This document shows, piece after piece, positions 1 through 7,863 of a stretch of DNA of 64,000 nt; position 1 is the first letter of the stretch; every line of letters begins with the position of its first letter. Origin of the DNA: Actinomadura macrotermitis (GTDB lineage Bacteria > Actinomycetota > Actinomycetes > Streptosporangiales > Streptosporangiaceae); the NCBI RefSeq assembly GCF_009604375.1, contig NZ_WEGH01000002.1, positions 1,202,073-1,266,072 on the forward strand. The letters are read 5' to 3'. Both the position numbers and the translations under genes were made by a program. The notes under the pieces are model-generated. The model ran no database searches, was not told where the DNA came from, and saw only the letters and a program-made list of their open reading frames with translations.

Positions 1-1
1 C

Positions 2-559
2 GTGCTGGCCACCACTTCCCGCGGGGACAAGACCGTCCGGCTCTGGGATGTGGCGGCACGTCGGGAACTCCGCAGGATCAAACATGGATTCGGCAACCCC
101 AGCTCGGTCTCCTTCGCCAAGACCAAGCCGCTCCTGGCCATCTGCGGTACCGACGCTCCGGTCGAGGTCTGGGACACCGCCGCCGACAAACGCGTTCACC
201 GGTTGGACAAGGTCAGTGCCTTCAGGGTCGGACTGGCCCGCGGCGGCGACCTTCTCCTGACCGTCGGGCCGGCGGCCACCCAGGTCTGGAGCCTTGGTCC
301 CCCGCTCTCCGACGCCCCCCGGTTCACCCCGGCGGGCATCACGTCGATCTACCCCGCCGCCTTCTCCGCGACCGAGGACATGGTCGCGTTCGGCGGCAGG
401 ATCGACGGCCGCCCCGCGATTCGCGTCTGCAACTCCTACTCCGGCAACGTGGAATACGAATTCCATCCCGCCAAGGACCTTGTCGCCGTCACCTTCTCCC
501 CCGACGGCCGCTACCTCGCCGGGGGCGGCTACCGCGATCACCGCCTTTGGACCCTCTGA
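2..559 (+). CDS. WD40 beta-propeller protein, 5'-truncated
   Basis: C-terminal part of a WD40-repeat protein; the first base of the window cuts the gene, so the GTG at position 2 is probably internal. At least three blades are recognisable from endings such as VRLWDVA, VEVWDTA and HRLWTL, with a late blade containing FSPDGRYLAGGG. WD40 propellers are protein-interaction scaffolds; in actinomycetes they often form the C-terminus of large signalling ATPases or serine/threonine kinases. The missing N-terminus prevents choosing between these. The frame ends at TGA 557-559 and no same-strand partner follows closely. Confidence 0.75.
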   Translation: MLATTSRGDKTVRLWDVAARRELRRIKHGFGNPSSVSFAKTKPLLAICGTDAPVEVWDTAADKRVHRLDKVSAFRVGLARGGDLLLTVGPAATQVWSLGPPLSDAPRFTPAGITSIYPAAFSATEDMVAFGGRIDGRPAIRVCNSYSGNVEYEFHPAKDLVAVTFSPDGRYLAGGGYRDHRLWTL

Positions 560-635
560 CCGGAACGCCCGGCCCATCACAGGGCGGTCGGCCCGCTCCG
601 GAGCCGGGCCGGACCCTCTTCTCGCCCCGAGGCCC

Positions 636-662
636 CTCTTTCCCCGGGCCTGTGGGGAAGAG
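636..662 (+). terminator. possible terminator after WD40 gene
   Basis: Imperfect hairpin: CTCTTTCCCC (636-645) against GGGGAAGAG (654-662) with one bulged T. There is no clear U-tract. Its position about 75 bp after the WD40 stop codon suits a terminator. Confidence 0.35.
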
Positions 663-788
663 ACCGACGTGGTCTTCGTGCCGGATTTCATCTGGCCGGA
701 CGTGAAAGCCGATGCGCGCTAGTCCATGGATCACTGGACGGTGCGGTTATCGAACGGGCGCTCAAACGGCCGGATCGGCTGGTCGCTG

Positions 789-983
789 CTACGCCTTGGC
801 CGAGCGGACGGTGCCGAGAAAGGCAACCCATTCGGAACGGGTGAAGTCGAGGATCGGGCCTGTGCCGCGCTGCTTGCTGTCCCGTACGCCGATGCTGCCG
901 TGGAGGGAACGGGCGACTTCGATGCAGGCTCCGTTAGCCTCGCTGTGGCTCGACTTGCGCCAGATGAGGTACTGCGTGGTCAT
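789..983 (-). CDS. DUF397 protein (second copy)
   Basis: 64-residue DUF397 protein. It shows the family hallmarks: WRKSSHS near residues 8-14, a Cys-Ile-Glu-Val-Ala segment near 20-24, a VRDSK turn, and a C-terminal F-x-R-x-EW-x-x-F helix. DUF397 proteins are small actinobacterial partners of XRE regulators carrying DUF5753, and some pairs behave like toxin-antitoxin or developmental switches. This gene follows a paralogue (1059-1253) and the regulator (1255-2130) on the same strand after a 75-bp gap, so the three are probably one transcript. The DNA-level function of this copy is unknown. Confidence 0.85.
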   Translation of the reverse strand: MTTQYLIWRKSSHSEANGACIEVARSLHGSIGVRDSKQRGTGPILDFTRSEWVAFLGTVRSAKA

Positions 984-1058
984 GTGCGAGGTCCGATCCT
1001 GTTCTCAGAGAGTCGGGAGTGGGCGGACCGCACACAACGGTCCAGACGTATTCGTTCC

Positions 1059-1253
1059 TCAGGAGTCTGCGGAGCGGAGGACCTGCATGAACGCGGTCCA
1101 CTCTCTGAGGGTGAAGTCTAGGATGGGGCCGGTGTCACCTTCCTTGGTATCGCGCACGCCGATGGTGCCGTGGGGGGAGCGGCCTACTTCGACGCAGTTG
1201 GAATCCGGGACGCTGTGGGTCGATTTGCGCCAGCCGCTGTACTGCTGCTTCAC
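1059..1253 (-). CDS. DUF397 protein (first copy)
   Basis: 64-residue DUF397 paralogue with WRKSTHS, NCVEVGRSPHGTIGVRDTK and a final F-x-LREW helix. The GTG start (1253-1251) lies one base after the TAA stop of the XRE gene (1257-1255), so translation is almost certainly coupled to the regulator. Two DUF397 genes for one regulator suggests tandem duplication; the copies share the core but differ at many positions, so the duplication is not recent. A role as partner of the adjacent regulator is inferred from family context. Confidence 0.88.
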   Translation of the reverse strand: MKQQYSGWRKSTHSVPDSNCVEVGRSPHGTIGVRDTKEGDTGPILDFTLREWTAFMQVLRSADS

Positions 1254-1254
1254 G

Positions 1255-2130
1255 TTACGGACCTGCCTGTTCGTTCAGCCGGTCGGCCGTATCCGTCAGA
1301 AGAGAGAGGCTCTCCAGAGCGGGGAGCGCGGCCTCACGGAGACGGTCGTGTAGACGCTCATACCCTGTCACTTCATCCAGGGTTGTGTGAACCAGGCAGT
1401 TGCTGGTCTCGGCAACGACCAGCTGTGGGTCTTCCGGGTCGGGAAACGAGTAGATGGTGTACGCGGATGCCGGAAGCCGTCCCGGCGGGACCTGGGCATC
1501 AAGCGGTAGGACCAGGACGGTGAAACGCGGCTCGTGGGTTACGAGCCGCACCATGTGTCGAAGTTGCGTCACCATGACCGGCCGGGGAACCGCCAGCCTC
1601 TTCAAGACGAACTCGTCCACGATGACCTCAAATCTGGGGCCACCGGTCCTGAAGACGGTCTGCTGTCTTCGCTGACGTGCTTCTACGCTCTGCTCAGGCA
1701 CATAATTGATCGTGGAGCCTTCGATCTTGTCGAGGTCGATAAGCGCCCAGTGGTACTCGGGGCATTGCAGAAGACCAGGAAGAGCGGTCTGATGGTACTC
1801 GCGGATGCTGGACGCGCCGGATTCGATGTTGGCGTACATCCGTTGCCGGGCGCCCATGGTGTCCCCATAGGCGTCCCACCAGCCGCGCGCGGTGGCCTGG
1901 CGGGCGATCTCGAAGATCTTCTCGACGTCCTCGCGGGAGGCGCCGAGGGCGGTGAGGATGTTCGAGATATCGCCGAGGTCCGGCCGGCAGCGGGCGTTCT
2001 CCAGCTTGGAGATCGTCGTGCGGGAGCGGAAGATCAGTTTGGACAGCTCGTCGGCGGTGATGCCGCGCTGTTCGCGCAGGGTCCGTAGTTCCATGGCGAG
2101 GCGCTGCCGGCGGACGAAGGGACTGGTCAC
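1255..2130 (-). CDS. XRE-family regulator with DUF5753 domain
   Basis: 291 residues. An N-terminal Cro/C1-type helix-turn-helix occupies about residues 10-65 (LRTLREQRGITADELSKL followed by SRTTISKLENAR). A DUF5753 domain then runs from about residue 95 (YANIESGASSIREYHQTALPGLLQ) to near the end, the usual Scr1-like architecture of filamentous actinomycetes. It is the lead gene of a unit with two DUF397 genes. Such regulators usually bind DNA and are modulated by their DUF397 partner. The 321-bp upstream region holds two short palindromes (2197-2208, 2292-2305) that could be its operator. The start ATG is at 2130. Confidence 0.9.
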   Translation of the reverse strand: MTSPFVRRQRLAMELRTLREQRGITADELSKLIFRSRTTISKLENARCRPDLGDISNILTALGASREDVEKIFEIARQATARGWWDAYGDTMGARQRMYANIESGASSIREYHQTALPGLLQCPEYHWALIDLDKIEGSTINYVPEQSVEARQRRQQTVFRTGGPRFEVIVDEFVLKRLAVPRPVMVTQLRHMVRLVTHEPRFTVLVLPLDAQVPPGRLPASAYTIYSFPDPEDPQLVVAETSNCLVHTTLDEVTGYERLHDRLREAALPALESLSLLTDTADRLNEQAGP

Positions 2131-2451
2131 CGGTGACCTCCGTGTCAGGGCCGGTGTGGGCAGGGGGAACGCTGGCCGGGGGCGTCGCGTCAGCTCTGTG
2201 TTATCACACGGTCGCTGAACGTGTCATCGGCCGTGGATGCCTTGAACGATCTGCTGCGGTCCATTGAGTTCCGGAGGTGAACGTGCGTCTTCGTGAACGT
2301 TCACGGTCGTGTACGTCGTCCTGCGGGAAGACCCTGCCGCACACGTGATTTCCGCGCGGCGGACGTCTGGATGATGGAAGTCGTGGGCGGGAACCGGTGG
2401 TCCGTACTGAGCATGGAGGCGTCTTACCGGACCGTCCATGTGGGGTGATCA
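2131..2451. promoter_or_regulatory. divergent intergenic region with two palindromes
   Basis: 321 bp between the XRE gene (minus strand) and the small ATPase gene (plus strand). It contains TGTG-TTAT-CACA at 2197-2208, 67 bp upstream of the XRE start, and the perfect 14-bp palindrome CGTGAACGTTCACG at 2292-2305. Either could bind a dimeric repressor. The link to the XRE protein is inference only. No gene is seen here. Confidence 0.4.
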
Positions 2452-2880
2452 ATGTTGCTCGCCGAATCCGTTCCGGCAGAGTCCGCCGCGTCGATGTACT
2501 GGCGGCGGGTGTTCCACGGCAAGGCTGATCAGGTCCGGCTTGTCCGGGCGTTCGCCGCGCATCTGCTGGCCGGCTTTCCGAGCCTGGACGATGTTCTCCT
2601 CGTCCTGGACGAGCTCGCCGTCAATGCCGTCCGGCACACCCGATCGGGTCGCGACGGCGGGCGGTTCACCGTCGAGGTCGGCATGGACGTGGCCGGTGTC
2701 ATCGTCTACGTCACCGACCAGGGCGGACCGGGCGAGCCGCGCCTGCGGGACATCATCGACCTGGCCGAGGGCGGCCGGGGCCTGCTCACCGTCGAGGCCC
2801 TGACCGCGTCCTGGTCGTGGACCGGCGACGCCCGGGGCCGCACCGTCCGCGCCACGTTCCCCACACGGTGCTGCGCATAG
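2452..2880 (+). CDS. HATPase_c_2 ATP-binding regulator
   Basis: 142 residues, a stand-alone GHKL-type ATP-binding domain like anti-sigma factors of the RsbW/SpoIIAB class. The N-box is DELAVNAVRHT (near residues 46-56), the G1 box lies in VTDQGGPGEP, and the G2 box in EGGRGLLTV. Proteins of this type bind a sigma factor or phosphorylate an anti-sigma antagonist; in actinomycetes they are often encoded beside XRE/DUF397 genes, as here. No sigma or STAS partner is adjacent. The ATG at 2452 is used; a purine-rich Shine-Dalgarno is weak. Confidence 0.82.
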   Translation: MLLAESVPAESAASMYWRRVFHGKADQVRLVRAFAAHLLAGFPSLDDVLLVLDELAVNAVRHTRSGRDGGRFTVEVGMDVAGVIVYVTDQGGPGEPRLRDIIDLAEGGRGLLTVEALTASWSWTGDARGRTVRATFPTRCCA

Positions 2881-2952
2881 GCAGTCCCGGGACAGGCCGC
2901 TGTGACCGAGACATTGAAGGTCCGCCGCCACGTGTTCGCGGGCGAACGAGCA

Positions 2953-2986
2953 AGAGGCCGGTTCCTGAATTTAGGAACCGGCCTCT
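2953..2986 (-). terminator. strong terminator between tRNA-Pro and ATPase gene
   Basis: Perfect 14-bp inverted repeat AGAGGCCGGTTCCT / AGGAACCGGCCTCT with a 6-nt loop. It sits just beyond the tRNA 3' end on the minus strand and about 70 bp after the convergent ATPase gene, so it can serve both. Confidence 0.8.
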
Positions 2987-3004
2987 GACCTGCTTCTCAA
3001 CCTG

Positions 3005-3078
3005 TCGGGGTGGCGGGATTTGAACCCACGACCTCTTCGTCCCGAACGAAGCGCGCTGCCAAGCTGCGCTACACCCCG
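3005..3078 (-). tRNA. tRNA-Pro (anticodon CGG)
   Basis: 74-nt cloverleaf on the minus strand. The acceptor stem is CGGGGTG/CACCCCG with discriminator A (3005). The anticodon stem CTTCG/CGAAG frames the loop TTCGGGA, so the anticodon is CGG. The T-arm contains GGTTCAAATCC. CCA is not encoded. A terminator hairpin follows at 2986-2953. The gene borders an accessory-looking segment, but no attachment-site duplicate was seen. Confidence 0.95.
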
Positions 3079-3233
3079 GTTGGTGGCTGCCCGGGAGTCG
3101 TACGTGCCTCCCGGCGCCTTGACTACTTTAGCGGATGCCGGGGAGTGCTGCGTCCCGATTTTCCACAGGGCGCGATCATGGCGTGCAACCATCGGGGCGC
3201 CTGGGCGCATCCAGGGGGTATGGAGCGGGCGAG

Positions 3234-3719
3234 ATGAGCCGGCGGGAGCGGGAGTTCACCGCGTACGTCGCCGAGCGGCAGGTGTGGCTGAGGCGGGTCG
3301 CCTACCTGTTATGCGGGGACTGGCACCGGGCCGACGATCTTGTGCAGGCGACCGTCACGCAGCTGTTCGTGAAGTGGCGGCAGGCGCGGGCGGCCGACAA
3401 CGTCGACGCCTACGTGCGGACGATGCTCGTGCGCGTCTACCTGGGGGAGCAGCGGGGCGGGTGGATGGCGCGGGTGCGGGTCACCGCGGATGTGCCTGAC
3501 GGGGCTGTGGGGGCGAGGGATGTCGAGGCCGCCATTGACGTGCGGGCGGCGTTGGGGGCGGTGCCGCCTCGGCAGCGGGCCGCGCTGGTGCTGCGTTACT
3601 ACTGCGACCTGACGAACGAGCAGGCCGCCGAGGTCCTGGGGTGTTCGGCCGGGACGGTCAAGAGTCAGACGTCGAGGGGCCTGGTCGCGCTGCGGCGGGC
3701 CATGGCGGTGGAGGCCTGA
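3234..3719 (+). CDS. SigE-family RNA polymerase sigma factor
   Basis: 161-residue ECF-type sigma factor. Region 2 spans about residues 8-75 (VAYLLCGDWHRADDLVQATV, then FVKWRQA) and region 4 about 105-155 (LPPRQR-like VPPRQRAALVLRYYCDLTNEQAAEVLG followed by SAGTVKSQTSRGL). It belongs to the short 'SigE family' of actinomycetes that lacks regions 1 and 3. Its stop overlaps the ATG of the next gene in TGATG (3717-3721), so expression of the membrane partner is coupled. The ATG at 3234 is preferred because earlier in-frame codons run back through the tRNA-proximal promoter region. Confidence 0.9.
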   Translation: MSRREREFTAYVAERQVWLRRVAYLLCGDWHRADDLVQATVTQLFVKWRQARAADNVDAYVRTMLVRVYLGEQRGGWMARVRVTADVPDGAVGARDVEAAIDVRAALGAVPPRQRAALVLRYYCDLTNEQAAEVLGCSAGTVKSQTSRGLVALRRAMAVEA

Positions 3720-4777
3720 TGGACGTCAGGGAGGTCATCGAGGTCCTGGCGCGCGAGCCCCAGCCGGCGGGCGGGGTGGATGTGCGGGCCGCGGTCAAGG
3801 TGGGGCGGCGGCGGTTGTGGTGGCGGCGGGGTGCTGCGGGAGCGGGGGTCTTGGCGCTAGGGGGTGGATTGGTGGTCGGTTGGCCCGGGCCTGCGCGGGA
3901 GGAGGTTCCGGCCGGGCCGGTGGCGCCCAAAGCGTTCGATCCGCTGGTGCGGCATGTGGAATTCGGGTGGGTGCCTGCCGGTATGGGGGCGCGGGTCGTG
4001 GACAACGGGACGACCTACACGTCGATCGCGGCCGGGAAGCCGTCCAAGGGCAAGCGGTCATTCCCGAGCGCGATGCTGTCGGTGGTCTTCGGGGCGGAGG
4101 GTGTGCCCGCCGACAACGAGCTCGGCGACAGCGTCTCGATGGTGTGGAGCACGAAGCCGCTGGAGGGGCCTCTCGCAGAGAAGTGTCCCGGGGAGGACGA
4201 CGAGAAGCTGTCCGGGGCGCCTCCGGTGAACGGGCGGCGGGCTTTGTGGCGTATCTACGCGGCGGTGCCGGTGGCAGGGTGCAGGCCGGTTGTCGCGGCT
4301 TTGCACTGGGAGTACGCCAAGGGGGCCTGGGCGACGCTCAGGATGGGCGATATGCCCAAGGGGACCGATCGCAAGGCGGTGATGCTCCGGGTCGCCCGGA
4401 CGTTGCGGACGGGGTTGAGCGTCCCGGTGGCGGTGCCGTTCCAGGTGAAATGGCCGGAAGGTGTTCGGCCGATCTCGTTGCGGGAGCAGCGGCAGGGGCC
4501 GAACCGGGAGGTCGAGGTCGAGGCCGGTGAACATCACTGGCCGGTGGAGAGCCATGTCAGGCGGGGTCAGAAGTACTGCTCGGTCAGTGCGGGGCCGAGC
4601 GCTTACCGGGAACGGTGGCTGACGCCGAACACGATGTTCGACGGGCGCCCCGCGCGGAGGAAGGACGGCTTGCTGACGGTCTTCGGCGTGAAGGGCTTCG
4701 ATGTCGAGGCGACGTGCGAGGGGCTCGGTGGAGGCGCCACCGATCGGCTCATGCGGTCGGTCGGGATACCAGGGTGA
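3719..4777 (+). CDS. single-pass membrane partner of the SigE-like factor
   Basis: 352 residues. A short cytoplasmic N-terminus (MDVREVIEVLAREPQPAGGVDVRAA) is followed by a basic patch and one membrane helix (about residues 39-56), then a roughly 295-residue extracytoplasmic domain with four well-spread cysteines. Position and topology suit an anti-sigma or sensory role for the sigma factor encoded immediately upstream with a TGATG overlap. No zinc-binding anti-sigma motif (HxxxCxxC) is visible, so the activity is inference from context. Its 3' end overlaps the convergent metallophosphoesterase gene by 29 bp (4749-4777). Confidence 0.75.
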   Translation: MDVREVIEVLAREPQPAGGVDVRAAVKVGRRRLWWRRGAAGAGVLALGGGLVVGWPGPAREEVPAGPVAPKAFDPLVRHVEFGWVPAGMGARVVDNGTTYTSIAAGKPSKGKRSFPSAMLSVVFGAEGVPADNELGDSVSMVWSTKPLEGPLAEKCPGEDDEKLSGAPPVNGRRALWRIYAAVPVAGCRPVVAALHWEYAKGAWATLRMGDMPKGTDRKAVMLRVARTLRTGLSVPVAVPFQVKWPEGVRPISLREQRQGPNREVEVEAGEHHWPVESHVRRGQKYCSVSAGPSAYRERWLTPNTMFDGRPARRKDGLLTVFGVKGFDVEATCEGLGGGATDRLMRSVGIPG

Positions 4778-5654
4778 GCAGCGACGCCTCCGGCGGGCAG
4801 CAGAACCGCACCGGCGCCGTCGGGGACGTGCCGAGGCCCGCCGAGACGTGCAGCCACGCGCCGGCGTGCCGGTGCAGGCCCTTGACGCGGGGGCGGTCGA
4901 TGCCGCAGTTGGTCGCGAGGGCGCCGTAGAACGGCACGCAGACCTGGCCGCCGTGGGTGTGGCCGGCCAGGAGCAGGTCGTAGCCGTCGGCGGCGAAGCG
5001 GTCCAGGTTGCGGGGCTCGGGGGAGTGCATCACGCCGAGGTGCACGTCGGCCTGCGGGTCGACCGGGCCGGCGATCTTGTCGTAGCGGTCCCGGTTGATG
5101 TGGGAGTCGTCGATGCCGCCGAACTCGATGTCCAGGCCGCCGGTCTTGAGGCGGCCGATCCGGTTGTTCAGGTCGAGCCAGCCGGCCGCCTGCAGCGACG
5201 AGGCGAGCTCGCGGTAGGGCAGGTCGGGTTCGCGCCGCCGCTTGCCGTAGTCGGCCTGGCTGGTGCGCCAGATGTAGCGCAGCGGGTTGCGGAAGACCGG
5301 CGAGTACAGGTCGTTGGAGCCGAAGACGAAGACGCCCGGGCGGTCCAGGAGGGGGCCGAGCGCGTCCAGGAACGGGCCGATGGCGTCGCGGTGGCCGAGC
5401 GAGTCGCCGGTGTTGACGACCAGGTCGGGTTCGAGCGCGTCCAGCGAGCGGACCCAGTGGATCAGCCGGCCGCGGTTCGGGGTCAGGTGCGCGTCGGACA
5501 GGTGCAGGATCTTGACCGAGGGGCGGCCCGGGGGCAGCACCGGCACCTCGAACCGGCGCAGCCGGAACCAGTTCCGCTCGATCACCGAGGCGTACCCGAA
5601 GGTGGCGGCGCCGGCGCCCGCCAGGCCCAGCGGCACCGCGAAGAGCTTTCGCAC
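4749..5654 (-). CDS. metallophosphoesterase, N-terminally anchored (Rv3683-like)
   Basis: 301 residues. An N-terminal hydrophobic segment (KLFAVPLGLAGAGAATFGYA) acts as anchor, and a calcineurin-like phosphoesterase domain follows. Metal-site blocks are HLSDAHL (D-x-H), NTGDS (GD), GSND in place of the usual GNHD, GVMHSP and LLLAGHTHGGQ (GHTHGGQ). Natural substrates are unknown. The GTG at 5654 follows GGAAGGAGAACC, a strong ribosome site, and is preferred over the in-frame ATG at 5750. In M. tuberculosis the homologue lies next to ponA2, matching this locus. Confidence 0.88.
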   Translation of the reverse strand: MRKLFAVPLGLAGAGAATFGYASVIERNWFRLRRFEVPVLPPGRPSVKILHLSDAHLTPNRGRLIHWVRSLDALEPDLVVNTGDSLGHRDAIGPFLDALGPLLDRPGVFVFGSNDLYSPVFRNPLRYIWRTSQADYGKRRREPDLPYRELASSLQAAGWLDLNNRIGRLKTGGLDIEFGGIDDSHINRDRYDKIAGPVDPQADVHLGVMHSPEPRNLDRFAADGYDLLLAGHTHGGQVCVPFYGALATNCGIDRPRVKGLHRHAGAWLHVSAGLGTSPTAPVRFCCPPEASLLTLVSRPTA

Positions 5655-5759
5655 GGTTCTCCTTCCCGATGCCCTCCATCGTCGCAGAAGAGCGGCCCGC
5701 GGCCGAATCGCGCGGTAAACCTGGTGAGACGGGGGCGCCGGGGCGGGCATGATGTGACC

Positions 5760-6215
5760 ATGAGTGCGCTGAAGGACAGGCTGGAGAACGACCTCTCGAC
5801 CGCGATGAAGGCCCGCGACGAGGTGCGCACGCGCACCCTGCGGATGGTCCTGACGGCGGTGAAGAACGAGGAGGTCGCCGGCCGGCAGGCCCGTGAGCTG
5901 TCCGACGACGACGTCGTCAAGGTGCTCACCCGCGAGGCCAAGAAGCGCCGGGAGGCCGCGACGGCGTTCGCCGACGCGGGCCGCGCCGAGCAGGCGCAGG
6001 CCGAGCGCGACGAGAACCAGGTGCTGGAGGAGTACCTGCCGGCGCAGCTGGGCGACGTGGAGCTGACCGCGCTGGTGGCGGACGCGATCGCCGAGTCGGG
6101 CGCCGCGGGGCCGCGCGCGATGGGCCAGGTCATGAAGATCGTGAACCCGAAGGTGGCGGGCCGGGCCGAGGGCGGCCGGGTCGCGGCCGAGGTGAAGAAG
6201 CAGCTCGGCGCCTGA
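5760..6215 (+). CDS. GatB/YqeY domain protein
   Basis: 151 residues matching the whole YqeY family: helical N-terminus (MSALKDRLENDLSTAMKARD), then RTLRMVLTAVKNEE and LEEYLPAQL, and the C-terminal tail-like domain near 95-150 (GPRAMGQVMKIVNPKVAGRAEGG). YqeY resembles the C-terminal domain of the amidotransferase subunit GatB and may contact tRNA; its exact role is unknown. The gene diverges from the metallophosphoesterase gene (105 bp between starts) and converges on the lipoprotein gene 15 bp further on. Confidence 0.9.
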   Translation: MSALKDRLENDLSTAMKARDEVRTRTLRMVLTAVKNEEVAGRQARELSDDDVVKVLTREAKKRREAATAFADAGRAEQAQAERDENQVLEEYLPAQLGDVELTALVADAIAESGAAGPRAMGQVMKIVNPKVAGRAEGGRVAAEVKKQLGA

Positions 6216-6230
6216 CCCCGCGATGGGCCC

Positions 6231-7148
6231 TCATCGAGGGTGGGGGTCCATCGTCATGGCGGCGGCATTGCGCACGCGCTGCTTGAGCTGGTCCTGGATC
6301 CGGCGGATCTGCGCGCCGTCCTGGGCGATCAGCCGCTGCTCGTAGGCGGAGATCAGGCTCTGCAGAACGCCGGAGAGGTTGACCTGCAGGCGGCAGCGTT
6401 CGTCGGTCACCGCGGTCCGTACCTCGATCGCCGACGGTGCGGGGTGCCCGTCGTCTTCGCCGGCCGAGCTCCAGCGCGGGTCGCCCTCGGCGTCCTCGGG
6501 ATCGGTGTACCGGAGGCCGGCGCGGGCCATGCACGCCGACCACGCCTGCATCACCTGCCGGAAGCGGCCGTCCTCGCTCGCCTGCTCGTTGGCCTCTTGC
6601 TGGAGCGCCTCGATGTCGCGGTCCGAGTCGTCCGTCCCGGCGCTCAGGCGGCGTTCCAGGTCGCCGTCGCAGCCTCCTTCGGGCACCGGCCGCCCCTTGA
6701 ACGAGGCGACCGTCCCGTCGAAGACGGGCAGTTGCTCCGGCGGGACGGTGATGCCGCGCCGTCCGTTGCGCGAAGCGGCCGCGACCTCCTCGTTGAACCC
6801 CGGTGGTCCCTGGTAGCCGTAGCGGCCCACCTGCTGGTAGCCGAGCCAGGCCAGCAACGAGACGTTCTTGGGGTAGGCGGGGACGCGGGCCTGCGGGACC
6901 GCCAGGTCGAAGCCGTACCGCTTCATGCAGGCCTGGAGGAACATGCCTTTGGCGCGTTCGATCTGCAGCGACTCCTGCGGCGTCAGATCGTAGGCGTCCA
7001 GTGGCAGGCCGAGGTCGGCGCCGGAGGCGGGAGTGGACGTGGCGGTGACGCGGGGTTCGGCCGTCTGGGGGGCCGCTGCCCTTGGCGCGGATGCGCAGGC
7101 ACCCGCGCCGAGGAGCAGGGCCACCACGGCCGGCAGCCGGGTGATCAA
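6231..7148 (-). CDS. putative lipoprotein, function unknown
   Basis: 305 residues. It starts with a short signal peptide ending in a lipobox-like LLGAGAC at residues 10-16 and continues with an Ala/Pro/Thr-rich linker. The mature domain has paired cysteines (CMKRYGF, CMARAG, GGCDGD) and a final coiled-coil-like helix (AYEQRLIAQDGAQIRRIQDQL). The C-x-x-x-YGF plus W-x-x-CM layout is common among secreted actinomycete proteins of unknown function. The TTG start (7148) overlaps the TGA stop of the upstream gene in TTGA, implying coupling. The lipobox -3 residue is Ala rather than Leu, so lipidation is uncertain. Confidence 0.7.
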   Translation of the reverse strand: MITRLPAVVALLLGAGACASAPRAAAPQTAEPRVTATSTPASGADLGLPLDAYDLTPQESLQIERAKGMFLQACMKRYGFDLAVPQARVPAYPKNVSLLAWLGYQQVGRYGYQGPPGFNEEVAAASRNGRRGITVPPEQLPVFDGTVASFKGRPVPEGGCDGDLERRLSAGTDDSDRDIEALQQEANEQASEDGRFRQVMQAWSACMARAGLRYTDPEDAEGDPRWSSAGEDDGHPAPSAIEVRTAVTDERCRLQVNLSGVLQSLISAYEQRLIAQDGAQIRRIQDQLKQRVRNAAAMTMDPHPR

Positions 7149-7675
7149 TACTTCTGGACCGGTCCGTAGAGGATCTCGTGGTCGCCGTAGCCGCCGGTGA
7201 CCTTCGCCTGGACCCGGATGGCGTGCGGGTCGTCGACGGCGGCCGAGTAGGCGTTGCACGGGGTGTTGCTGCAGCCGGTCCGCTGGAAGGCGTCCCTGCC
7301 GTTACGGCCGCCGCACTGGTAGAGGACCTTGTTGGACTTGTTCCGCCAGATCAGCGCCACCCCCGAGCCGGATACGCCGCTGTGGTAGAGCTTGGCCCAG
7401 GCGTACCAGACGCGGTTGACCTTCTTGTCGTTGACCTGCGTGTACATCTCGCGGTTGATGCGCATGCGGGTACCGGGCACGAGATGGTCGCCGCTGCCGG
7501 GGTTGCGCAGCCAGCGGCCGCACCAGAGGGGCGACTGGGTCCTGGCCGCCGCGGCGGAGGGCGCGGGCGCCGCCGCGGCGGACGGCGCGGCCGCGGTGAC
7601 CAGGCCGGTGGCCAGTGCGCAGCCCGCGACGGCGGCGGAGGTGTTCCGGAAGGTCTTGCTGGGCGCACCGAACAT
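7145..7675 (-). CDS. secreted protein, function unknown
   Basis: 176 residues. The signal peptide covers roughly residues 1-37 (KTFRNTSAAVAGCALATGLVTAAA then APSAAAAPAPSAAA). The mature part of about 125 residues contains four cysteines (WCGRW, YQCGGR, TGCSNTPC) likely to form disulfides, and a repeated W-x-x-W/Y pattern. The ATG at 7675 follows GAGGAGCACGTTC, a good ribosome site. It forms a two-gene unit with the lipoprotein through a TTGA overlap. A small secreted carbohydrate- or wall-binding protein is a guess only. Confidence 0.72.
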   Translation of the reverse strand: MFGAPSKTFRNTSAAVAGCALATGLVTAAAPSAAAAPAPSAAAARTQSPLWCGRWLRNPGSGDHLVPGTRMRINREMYTQVNDKKVNRVWYAWAKLYHSGVSGSGVALIWRNKSNKVLYQCGGRNGRDAFQRTGCSNTPCNAYSAAVDDPHAIRVQAKVTGGYGDHEILYGPVQKY

Positions 7676-7819
7676 GAACGTGCTCCTCGTCGGACGGGCG
7701 GAGGTGCCGGACGACCACCGGAGATTGGCGATCAAGGGTGCGGGGGAGTGTCAGCCAACAGGACACGGCGATGATCTGTCAAGGGACGGTCAGTGGCCGC
7801 AGACCGTGCGGGGAAAAGG

Positions 7820-7851
7820 AAAAGGCCCGGCGTACGCATGGTCGCCGGGCC
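7820..7851 (-). terminator. intrinsic terminator of the PBP gene
   Basis: Hairpin GGCCCGGCG (7824-7832) / CGCCGGGCC (7843-7851). Read on the minus strand it is followed by a T-rich run complementary to GGAAAAGGAAAA, a classic rho-independent layout 13 bp beyond the PBP stop codon. Confidence 0.75.
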
Positions 7852-7863
7852 CTTCTTGTCAGG

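Noticed and set aside
2197..2208. TGTG-TTAT-CACA as a Crp-binding site
   Set aside because: Crp sites have a 6-bp spacer with TGTGA/TCACA half-sites; here the spacer is 4 bp, so it is listed only as a generic dyad.
3005..3078. tRNA-Pro as integration site of a mobile element
   Set aside because: No integrase, no duplicated 3' tRNA segment and no phage or conjugation genes were found nearby.
4603..5679. Long minus-strand frame of 358 codons overlapping the metallophosphoesterase gene in another frame
   Set aside because: Arg/Pro-rich translation without domains; typical high-GC shadow of the real gene.
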